Shown in pieces: positions 1 through 6,045 of a DNA stretch of 11,399 bases. The notes under the pieces are model-generated. The model saw only the letters and a program-made list of their open reading frames with translations, was not told the origin of the DNA and made no database searches. Each line of letters opens with the position of its first letter. The first letter of the stretch is position 1. Location: the NCBI GenBank assembly GCA_900556795.1, contig USQD01000038.1, positions 1-11,399 of the forward strand, written 5' to 3'. A program made the position numbers and the translations under genes. The stretch is from an uncultured Prevotella sp. (GTDB taxonomy: Bacteria > Bacteroidota > Bacteroidia > Bacteroidales > Bacteroidaceae).

Positions 1-71
1 TTTTTTTTTTTTTAATGATACGGCGACCACCGAGATCTACACTCTTTCCCTACACGACGCTCTTCCGATCT
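1..71 (+). other. Illumina adapter read-through at contig end (non-genomic)
   Basis: Bases 14-71 match the 58-nt Illumina P5/TruSeq universal adapter, starting AATGATACGGCGACCACC and ending GCTCTTCCGATCT. The preceding 13 T resemble the poly-T spacer by which the P5 primer is attached to the flow cell, as expected when a read runs through a short insert and past the adapter. Genomic sequence starts at about base 72. The block should be trimmed; it is not a biological element, and it truncates the first gene. Confidence 0.97.
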
Positions 72-72
72 G

Positions 73-1725
73 TTTGATAATTTAATCAACGTGCATTCGG
101 CGGTGCAGGGCATCGTCATTCTTTCATTGATTTGTACTTTGGGTCTTGCCCTGGGCAAGATTCATGTCAAGGGAATCTCCCTCGGCATAGCCTTCGTATT
201 TTTCGTGGGTATCGTGGCGGGTCATCTCGGACTCACCATCGATGAGAACATGCTGGAGTTTGCAGAAAGCTTCGGACTCACCATGTTCGTGTATGTTTTG
301 GGACTTTATGTGGGACCTAACTTCTTCGGTTCAATGCGCCACGAGGGAATCTCGCTCAATCTTTGGAGTCTGGCTGTCATTGCCGTGGGAACTTTGTTCT
401 CGCTCGGTTTGTGCCTGGTGTTGCCTGTCAGTCTGCCTGATATGGTGGGCATTCTCTGTGGTGCTACTACCAATACGCCGGCTCTGGGTGCTGCCCAGCA
501 GGCCTTGCAGCAGTTGGGATTGCCTAGTGGTGGAGCTGCCCTGGGCTGTGCCGTCACCTATCCGCTGGGTGTGGTGGGCGTCATCCTGGCGATGATGTTC
601 CTGCGCAAGCTCTTCGTCAAGCCGGCTGACCTGGAAATCCGACGTGCCGATGAAGACGACCATACAGCCATCGGACAGTACGTCATCGTGAACCCGGCAC
701 TCAATGGCAATACCATCGCCGAAATCTCGATGATGACCCATCGCAAGTTCATCATCTCACGTGTATGGAGAGGAGAGCAGGTGATTGTGCCTCAGGCTGA
801 TACGGTTCTTCATACCAATGATAATGTGCTCGTGGTTACCAATAAGGATGAGGTTTCGGCGATGCAGATTCTCTTCGGAAAAAAGGTGAACAAGGAGTGG
901 AATAATGATAAGGTAGACTGGAATGCGATTGATGCAAAGGTGGAAAGCCGCATCATCGTGGTAACCCGTCCGGGACTGAACGGCAAGCGACTGGGAAGCC
1001 TGCAGATGAGAAATTCCTATGGCGTCAACGTGAGCCGAGTGCTGCGTGGTGATATCCGTCTGCTGGCTACTGATGACCTCCGTCTGCAGTATGGCGACCG
1101 TCTGACGGTGGTTGGCGATCCTACGAGTATCGACCATGTAGAGCAGTTCCTGGGAAATGCCGTGAAGACCTTGAACGAGCCTAACCTGGGCGCCATCTTC
1201 CTCGGAATCATCCTCGGACTTGCCGTAGGAACCATTCCTTTGAATATTCCGGGAATGACGGCTCCGGTGCGTCTGGGTATTGCGGGTGGTCCTATCGTGA
1301 TGGGTATTCTGATTGGTGCGCTCGGACCTCGTGTGCATTTCATCTCTTATATGACCCGTAGTGCGGGCCTGATGCTGAGAGAACTGGGTCTTGCCCTCTA
1401 TCTCGGTTGTCTGGGCTTGTCGGCAGGTGGACAGTTCTTCGAGACGGTGGTTCGTCCTGAAGGTTTGATGTGGGTAGGCATCGGCTTCCTCATCACGGTA
1501 GTGCCTGTAGTTATTGTGGGCCTTATCATCCTGAAGACCAAGAAGTACGACTTCGGAAGTATCTGCGGTATTCTCTGTGGCAGTATGGCGAATCCGATGG
1601 CTTTGACTTATGCCAACGAGACGCTGGATGGCGATACGCCTAGCATCAGTTATGCTACGGTCTATCCGCTCGGCATGTTCATCAGAGTGGTGATAGCCCA
1701 GGTCATCGTGATGTTCTTCGTATAA
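73..1725 (+). CDS. YidE/AspT-family putative membrane transporter, 5'-truncated
   Basis: This is a putative inner-membrane transporter of the aspartate:alanine exchanger (AAE) family, related to E. coli YidE and YbjL. Numbering from the GTG at 91, about five hydrophobic segments (residues 5-170) are followed by two cytosolic RCK_C (TrkA_C-like) domains at about 195-265 and 285-357, and then a second membrane block (365-544). The two membrane halves carry matching motifs: CGATTNTPAL (123-132) with CGSMANPMAL (496-505), and TYPLG (156-160) with VYPLG (524-528). This duplication is typical of the family. The reading frame stays open upstream of the GTG through base 73 (FDNLIN), and the next codons are adapter. 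The GTG is therefore probably not the start, and the true N-terminus (perhaps 5-15 residues more) is missing. The substrate is unknown. The family assignment is firm, the function is not. Transcription ends at the hairpin at 1764-1800. Confidence 0.9.
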   Translation, partial: FDNLINVHSAVQGIVILSLICTLGLALGKIHVKGISLGIAFVFFVGIVAGHLGLTIDENMLEFAESFGLTMFVYVLGLYVGPNFFGSMRHEGISLNLWSLAVIAVGTLFSLGLCLVLPVSLPDMVGILCGATTNTPALGAAQQALQQLGLPSGGAALGCAVTYPLGVVGVILAMMFLRKLFVKPADLEIRRADEDDHTAIGQYVIVNPALNGNTIAEISMMTHRKFIISRVWRGEQVIVPQADTVLHTNDNVLVVTNKDEVSAMQILFGKKVNKEWNNDKVDWNAIDAKVESRIIVVTRPGLNGKRLGSLQMRNSYGVNVSRVLRGDIRLLATDDLRLQYGDRLTVVGDPTSIDHVEQFLGNAVKTLNEPNLGAIFLGIILGLAVGTIPLNIPGMTAPVRLGIAGGPIVMGILIGALGPRVHFISYMTRSAGLMLRELGLALYLGCLGLSAGGQFFETVVRPEGLMWVGIGFLITVVPVVIVGLIILKTKKYDFGSICGILCGSMANPMALTYANETLDGDTPSISYATVYPLGMFIRVVIAQVIVMFFV

Positions 1726-1763
1726 GCTTTGGCAGTTTCTGCGGATTATACGTTAAAGATATA

Positions 1764-1800
1764 AAGAAAGGCTGATTTCGGTTAGAAATCAGCCTTTCTT
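1764..1800. terminator. Bidirectional intrinsic terminator between convergent genes
   Basis: A perfect 16-bp stem (1764-1779 pairing with 1785-1800) closes a 5-nt loop. The outer arms are AAGAAA and TTTCTT, so each strand ends its hairpin in a T-rich arm. It lies 38 bp after the transporter stop and also contains the last five codons of the minus-strand pseudouridine synthase, whose TAA stop (1782-1784) lies in the loop. It should serve both converging genes. The free T-tract beyond the stem is weak in both directions. Confidence 0.85.
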
Positions 1801-3557
1801 GTTATGGTTATTTTCTTTCCAGTCAATGGATGTTCGAAGGTTATCTCTTCTGCATGGAGATGGAGGCGGACGGCTTTCTCGTTGCCGTAGAGCGGATCGC
1901 CGAGGATGGGCGCATTCAGTCCTTCCTGATGGGCACAATGCACTCTGAGCTGGTGGGTTCTGCCGGTTTTCGGATAGAGAGCTATTCGGAGATGGGAATC
2001 GTCGACATGCTCCAGTACTTCATACTCCGTAATCGCCTCCTTGCCCTGAGTATGATTCACTATCTGGCGGGGACGGTCTAGATAATCGGGCATCAACGGA
2101 AGAGAAATCTTCTGCTTTTTTGCGGCATTAGAAGACGCTCTTCGTTCTTTCAATTCGTCTCTCATATCTTTTTTCTGCTTCTTTGCTTTTTCCCAAATCT
2201 TATCACAGGCATCCTGGTCCTTACATCCAATGATGGCGATGTATTTCTTCTGAACCTGATGGTGCAGAAACTCGTTCTGCAGACGATGATAGGCAAATTT
2301 CGTTTTGGCGATAATCATCAGACCGCTTGTTGCCATATCGAGACGGTGGACTATCAACGGACTGCTTGCCGCCGGATATTTCTTCCGCATGATGGAATAG
2401 ACGGATGGCTGGGATGAATCTTTGCCTGGCACAGACAGCAATCCCGATGGCTTGCAGATAACTGCCAGCTGGTCGTCTTCGTATAAGATTTCCAAAATAT
2501 GCTTTTCGGCAATTTGAGAATGAAAGACTGAATCGGGCAGCATCCAATGCAGTATCGGCTTGCATTTGCCATTGCAGGCTGGATAGAACTGCAGGTGATG
2601 GCGAATCTCTTCCTTCGGACTTTCGCCCCACCAGAACATGGCCATTTGCAGAGGCTTGTAACCATGCTGGTAAGCATATTGCAGCAGTTTCGGTTCGCAG
2701 CATTCGCCACTTCCGGCTGGCGGCACCATCTTCAGAGCTGCTATTCTGCTCGTTGCAATAGTAGCTTGCGGATAATCCCTGAGGGCTGCATCTCTGAAAA
2801 TCTCCAGCAGGTCTTTGCTCTCACCTTCATGATTCTGCATGTGGAACTGCGAAAACAGCCATTGCTGCAAGGCATCAGATAATGTCTTGCGCAGTTGCTT
2901 CAGGCTAAGAATATCCGCCTGATAGGCTTCGTATTCCGTTTCAAGGCTGGTCTTTTCGGAAAGCGATTTCTTGAGTCGGCGCAGTTCTGCCTTCATAAAC
3001 TGGCTTTCCTTCACCATTTCAGCCTCTTCCTCCGGATTGAGATTTCCTGCTTCCCGTCGGGCATCACGTTTTGCCTTCGCCTCCTTTATCTTTTCCTGAT
3101 AGGCAGCGATGGTATGCTTCCGCTCTTCCTGCAGTTGCAGGATGAGACCTTTGGCTTCCTTCATGTGGGTGTTGGCTTCCAATTTCCTGATGCTCTGGTT
3201 AATGCCGGATATTTCAGCCTCGTGGGTCTTGAAATATCCGTCGGGCTGCAAATAGTCGAAAACGGCAGGCACAAAGTCGTCCCAGTCGCTTCTTCCGCCT
3301 ATCTGTCCGCTATAGGCGGCAAGATAACCTATTTTGGAGGCACCTGATGCAGGTTGGGCATTCTCAACGATGAGTACGCCAAACATTTTTCCTTTATCTA
3401 TCTCCTCTCGCCAGTCTTCACGCTCCGATAGATAGGTTTGCAGCTCCTTGCATACGGCGATGCAAAGAGGATGAGGCTGATAATCGAGCGGATTGTTTAT
3501 GCGCTCGGGAATGTCAATGCCTGATAGCAGGGCTTGGTCTATGGAATGAAAAATCAT
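1782..3557 (-). CDS. Long RluA-family RNA pseudouridine synthase
   Basis: It is predicted to isomerise uridine to pseudouridine in structured RNA (rRNA or tRNA) in the cytoplasm. The catalytic domain occupies about residues 350-591 and carries the RluA motif HRLDMATSG with nucleophile Asp407, followed by KYIAI and the C-terminal GRTHQLRVH and GDPLYG motifs. The protein has 591 residues, while simple RluA enzymes have about 220-330. The extra N-terminal part contains a globular segment (1-110), a charged predicted coiled coil (about 112-232) and a Cys-containing region (Cys286, Cys287, Cys328, Cys332) around FWWGESPKEEIR. Long RluA-like proteins of this layout occur in Bacteroidota and some Gammaproteobacteria. 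I chose the ATG at 3557. An in-frame GTG at 3602 would add 15 residues, but a -7 box (TATCTTTG, 3569-3562) lies between the two, so the GTG would not be transcribed from that promoter. The target site is unknown. Confidence 0.92.
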   Translation of the reverse strand: MIFHSIDQALLSGIDIPERINNPLDYQPHPLCIAVCKELQTYLSEREDWREEIDKGKMFGVLIVENAQPASGASKIGYLAAYSGQIGGRSDWDDFVPAVFDYLQPDGYFKTHEAEISGINQSIRKLEANTHMKEAKGLILQLQEERKHTIAAYQEKIKEAKAKRDARREAGNLNPEEEAEMVKESQFMKAELRRLKKSLSEKTSLETEYEAYQADILSLKQLRKTLSDALQQWLFSQFHMQNHEGESKDLLEIFRDAALRDYPQATIATSRIAALKMVPPAGSGECCEPKLLQYAYQHGYKPLQMAMFWWGESPKEEIRHHLQFYPACNGKCKPILHWMLPDSVFHSQIAEKHILEILYEDDQLAVICKPSGLLSVPGKDSSQPSVYSIMRKKYPAASSPLIVHRLDMATSGLMIIAKTKFAYHRLQNEFLHHQVQKKYIAIIGCKDQDACDKIWEKAKKQKKDMRDELKERRASSNAAKKQKISLPLMPDYLDRPRQIVNHTQGKEAITEYEVLEHVDDSHLRIALYPKTGRTHQLRVHCAHQEGLNAPILGDPLYGNEKAVRLHLHAEEITFEHPLTGKKITITRKADF

Positions 3558-3561
3558 GCTG

Positions 3562-3569
3562 CAAAGATA
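3562..3569 (-). promoter_or_regulatory. -7 promoter box of the pseudouridine synthase gene
   Basis: On the minus strand TATCTTTG fits the Bacteroidota -7 consensus TAnnTTTG. Its last G is 5 nt from the A of the ATG at 3557, so transcription should start at or next to the start codon. No good TTTG -33 box is present at the usual spacing. Confidence 0.6.
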
Positions 3570-3589
3570 CAAAAAATCAAGTAGAACTC

Positions 3590-3620
3590 TTGGTTTATCC
3601 ACAGAAAAATCTTAATTTTG
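3590..3620 (+). promoter_or_regulatory. Promoter of the DMT transporter gene
   Basis: TAATTTTG at 3613-3620 matches the Bacteroidota -7 consensus TAnnTTTG. TTGG at 3590-3593, one mismatch from TTTG, lies exactly 19 nt upstream. The predicted start of transcription is about 3625, giving a leader of roughly 15 nt before the ATG at 3641. It is divergent from the pseudouridine synthase promoter. Confidence 0.65.
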
Positions 3621-3640
3621 CAAAATAAAAATGAAAATTT

Positions 3641-4540
3641 ATGATGAATACTCAAAATAGCAACATATTCTATCATCTCATCGCCTTCCTGACGGTGGCT
3701 ATATGGGGAACAACATTCGTATCTACCAAGGTATTGATGCTGAACGGGCTGTCGCCTGCTCAGATTTTTACCCTGCGCTTCAGTATCGCCTACATACTGA
3801 TGCTGGCTTTCAATCATCGCCGGTTCTTTGCCGACTCCTGGCAGGATGAGCTGAAGATGGCGTTACTGGGCATTACGGGCGGTTCGCTCTATTTCTGTAG
3901 CGAGAACGAGGCGATGAACTTCACCACTACCACCAATACTTCGTTGATTGTGTGCTCCTGTCCGCTCTTCGCCACCCTGCTGGTGCGTATGGTCTATAAG
4001 GATTCCTCCCGCATCCACATCGTGCAGCTGCTCGGTTCGCTGCTGGCTTTTGTGGGAATGATCATCGTGGTGCTGAACGGCAGGTTTGTGCTCCATCTCT
4101 CTCCGGTGGGCGATGCCCTGGCGTTTACGGCTTGCATGTGCTGGGCTATCTATTCGCTCCTGATGAAGTCGGTAACGGGCGATTATAGTGCAGCTTTCAT
4201 TACGAGAAAGGTTTTCTTCTATGGCGTACTCACCATCTTGCCTTATTATCTCATCATCCCGGGCTTTCCTCCTCTGGAAGTCTTCACCCGCCCGCAGGTT
4301 ATCGGAAATCTGCTTTTTCTGGGCTGCCTTGCCTCTATGATCTGCTTCCTGACGTGGAACTGGTGCATCTCCAAGCTCGGAGCGGTAAAGGCAACCAACT
4401 GGGTTTACTTCAACCCTATCACCACCATGATATTCGCTTCATGGGTACTTGATGAGCAAATCACCCCTTATTTCCTGGTGGGTGCTGCCTGCATCCTGGC
4501 AGGTATGTATATTGCCGATAAGAAAACGAGGGGAGAATAA
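3641..4540 (+). CDS. DMT superfamily (EamA-type) transporter
   Basis: This is an inner-membrane permease of the drug/metabolite transporter superfamily. Members usually export small metabolites or amino acids, and the substrate here cannot be deduced. Its 299 residues have about ten hydrophobic segments arranged as two EamA repeats (about 10-146 and 156-292), the normal size and layout for the family. The N-terminal segment contains the common motif AIWGTTFVSTK. The later repeat contains LTWNWCISKLGAVKATNW and a final FLVGAACILAGMYI helix followed by a short basic tail. Translation can start at the ATG at 3641 or the adjacent one at 3644. The leader is A-rich with no clear Shine-Dalgarno sequence, as is usual in Bacteroidota. 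It is a single-gene unit with its own promoter (3590-3620) and terminator (4547-4591). Confidence 0.93.
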   Translation: MMNTQNSNIFYHLIAFLTVAIWGTTFVSTKVLMLNGLSPAQIFTLRFSIAYILMLAFNHRRFFADSWQDELKMALLGITGGSLYFCSENEAMNFTTTTNTSLIVCSCPLFATLLVRMVYKDSSRIHIVQLLGSLLAFVGMIIVVLNGRFVLHLSPVGDALAFTACMCWAIYSLLMKSVTGDYSAAFITRKVFFYGVLTILPYYLIIPGFPPLEVFTRPQVIGNLLFLGCLASMICFLTWNWCISKLGAVKATNWVYFNPITTMIFASWVLDEQITPYFLVGAACILAGMYIADKKTRGE

Positions 4541-4653
4541 AAATGAAAAATCAGCCAATTGGCAACGGAATGTTGCTGGATGGCTGATTTTCTTATTTAA
4601 TATGATAGATTTCTAGTTTCAGACTTTCCTGTCATGGAAATCTGTTGGATTTC
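4541..4653 (-). ncRNA. Candidate small RNA, about 110 nt
   Basis: A consensus promoter on the minus strand (4659-4689) should start transcription near 4653, and a hairpin with a strong T-tract should end it near 4541. Between them is no convincing reading frame; the only ATG frame is 12 codons, starting at 4635. The predicted RNA begins with a 5'-terminal hairpin (GAAATC-CAACA-GATTTC, 4653-4637), has an A/U-rich single-stranded middle, and ends in the terminator hairpin. A second copy of AGAAATC (4615-4609) could pair with the same GATTTC, giving an alternative fold. No known RNA family was recognised. It could instead be the 3' tail of the ABC ATPase transcript if the promoter is inactive. 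Confidence 0.5.
4547..4591. terminator. Bidirectional intrinsic terminator after the DMT gene
   Basis: An 11-bp outer stem (AAAATCAGCCA at 4547-4557 pairing with 4581-4591) encloses an inner 5-bp stem (GCAAC at 4562-4566 with GTTGC at 4572-4576). On the plus strand it is followed by TCTTATTTAA, 7 bp after the transporter stop. On the minus strand the T-tract is stronger: the stem runs into TTTTTCATTTTTATT, so it would also stop leftward transcripts. Confidence 0.88.
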
Positions 4654-4658
4654 TGATG

Positions 4659-4689
4659 CAAATATAGTCAAAAACTCCGAAATATCAAA
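4659..4689 (-). promoter_or_regulatory. Consensus promoter inside the 4541-4773 convergent intergenic region
   Basis: On the minus strand TTTG (4689-4686) and TATATTTG (4666-4659) are separated by exactly 19 nt, a perfect match to the Bacteroidota consensus TTTG-N19-TAnnTTTG. It points away from every protein-coding gene start and toward the terminator at 4547-4591. The stretch 4690-4773, between this promoter and the ABC ATPase stop, shows nothing else recognisable. Confidence 0.7.
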
Positions 4690-4773
4690 ATGCGTTTTTT
4701 CTTAATAGGGGCTATGATGCGGGGAGATGGGATTATGTGGTTTGATACAGAGATTAAACGGTCTGAATTCGTA

Positions 4774-5562
4774 CTATGAGAGTGTAGACGATAATTCTAC
4801 TCTCATCTTCTCTACATCAAATCTGATGCCATCCCGGTCGATGAATCTGGATAACGAGCCGTCTGCTGCAAGCTCTTTTGGGGTACCGATGGAGAGATGG
4901 TTTTCTTCCATCAGCCAGAGCTGATCGGCAATCTGCAGGGCTAGTTCTACATCATGGGTTGACAATAAGATGGATTTGTGCTGCTCGTGGGCAAGGCGAC
5001 GAAGCATCTGGAGGGTTTCCACCTTGCTCGGAAAGTCGAGGAAGGCGGTAGGCTCATCCAGGATGATGAGGCTGGTTTGCTGAGCCAGCGCTTTGGCAAT
5101 CATCACCTTCTGGCGCTCGCCATCGCTTAACTCTGTGATAAAACGGGAGGCTAAGTGCAGGATGCCTGTCTGCCGGATGGCTTCATCTACTGTCTTTTGA
5201 TCTGCCGAGGATAAGGTTCCCCAGAAACCGGTATAGGGAGAACGGCCGATGCCGATGATTTCCTGAACAGAAAGTTGGGGAGTATCCATACGGTTAGTGA
5301 GAACTACACCTATTTCCTGAGCGAGTTCGCGGGCTGAATAACCGGATAGGGGTTTGTCTTGAATCAGGATTTCTCCATCAAGGGGTGGCTGAAATCCGGA
5401 TAAGGTGCGGAGCAAGGTAGATTTGCCCACTCCGTTGGCTCCGATGAGACAGGTCAGTTTGTCTTCCTGGAGTGAGGCATGAATAGATGAGGCTACCGCT
5501 CTAAGCTGATGCTTCGAGCGATAGCCTATCGTTAGATTCTTGAATGTGATTGTAGTTCCCAT
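4774..5562 (-). CDS. ABC transporter ATP-binding protein, FecE/BtuD-like
   Basis: This is the ATPase subunit of a putative importer for siderophore iron, haem or cobalamin. It would sit on the cytoplasmic face of the membrane with a FecCD/BtuC-type permease. The 262 residues contain Walker A GANGVGKST (41-49), signature LSDGERQ (145-151, a variant of LSGGQ), Walker B SLIILDE (Asp169, Glu170) and the switch His203. The segment GIGRSPYTGFWGTLS is typical of the FecE/BtuD group. The Q-loop glutamine appears replaced by Asn90 (VVLTNRMD). No permease or binding protein is in the window, so the substrate is open. The ATG at 5562 is the likely start; the codon before it is TTG. The gene lies 51 bp after ridA in the same direction with no clear promoter in the gap, so it is probably the third gene of the ilvA-ridA operon. 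Confidence 0.9.
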   Translation of the reverse strand: MGTTITFKNLTIGYRSKHQLRAVASSIHASLQEDKLTCLIGANGVGKSTLLRTLSGFQPPLDGEILIQDKPLSGYSARELAQEIGVVLTNRMDTPQLSVQEIIGIGRSPYTGFWGTLSSADQKTVDEAIRQTGILHLASRFITELSDGERQKVMIAKALAQQTSLIILDEPTAFLDFPSKVETLQMLRRLAHEQHKSILLSTHDVELALQIADQLWLMEENHLSIGTPKELAADGSLSRFIDRDGIRFDVEKMRVELSSTLS

Positions 5563-5613
5563 CAAAATCTTCTTTCTTCGAAATGATAATACCTGCGAAG
5601 CAACGACAAGGAT

Positions 5614-5988
5614 TTACTTAGCTGCCAAAACCTCAACCTCTACGAGTGCGCCCTTAGGCAACTTCTCTACGGCTACGGCTGAACGAGCTGGGTATGGCTG
5701 GCTGAAGAACTCGGCATAAACCTCATTCATGGCTGCGAAATCGTCCATGCTGTTCAGATATACAGTAGTCTTCACTACGTGAGAAAGGTCGGTACCGGCT
5801 GCCTTCAGGATGTTCTGGGCATTGGTAAGACTCTGACGGGTCTGCTCCTTGATGCCGCCCTCTACGAAATTGCCTGTTGCAGGGTCGATAGGAATCTGAC
5901 CTGATGCAAATACAAAACCGTTTACTTCGATAGCCTGGCTATATGGACCGATAGCTGCAGGCGCATTGTCTGTGTGAATTGCGTTCAT
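5614..5988 (-). CDS. ridA: RidA family reactive enamine/imine deaminase
   Basis: It hydrolyses the unstable enamine/imine intermediates (2-aminoacrylate, 2-aminocrotonate) released by PLP-dependent dehydratases to 2-oxoacids plus ammonia, protecting PLP enzymes from damage. It acts in the cytoplasm, normally as a trimer. The 124 residues are full family length. The signature is complete: GPYSQAI (14-20) with Tyr16, FASGQIP (27-33), and PARSAVAVEKLPKGALVEVE with the catalytic Arg102 and Glu117. It lies 57 bp after ilvA in the same direction, the enzyme whose product it processes, so the functional link is strong. The 57-bp gap is very A/T-rich and shows no TAnnTTTG box, which supports co-transcription. 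The ATG at 5988 has a weak purine-rich upstream stretch (AAAGATTATC). Confidence 0.97.
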   Translation of the reverse strand: MNAIHTDNAPAAIGPYSQAIEVNGFVFASGQIPIDPATGNFVEGGIKEQTRQSLTNAQNILKAAGTDLSHVVKTTVYLNSMDDFAAMNEVYAEFFSQPYPARSAVAVEKLPKGALVEVEVLAAK

Positions 5989-6045
5989 GATAATCTTTAT
6001 TTATTTATAATTAATAATTTGTAGTTTACGATTTATAGCTTATCG

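Noticed and set aside
3558..3602. GTG start at 3602 for the pseudouridine synthase (15 more residues)
   Set aside because: The -7 box TATCTTTG lies between this GTG and the ATG at 3557, and the extra residues (starting MDKPRVLLDF if initiated there) look like translated promoter sequence. The ATG at 3557 fits better.
3631..3660. A 9-codon frame overlapping the start of the DMT transporter gene
   Set aside because: It is very short, in an A-rich leader, with no hairpins or codon bias. It is likely chance, unlike the ilvA leader frame.
4774..4803. Hairpin overlapping the 3' end of the ABC ATPase gene as its terminator
   Set aside because: The stem is interrupted by a 2-nt bulge and no T-tract follows on the minus strand. 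Read-through to the terminator at 4547-4591 is as likely.
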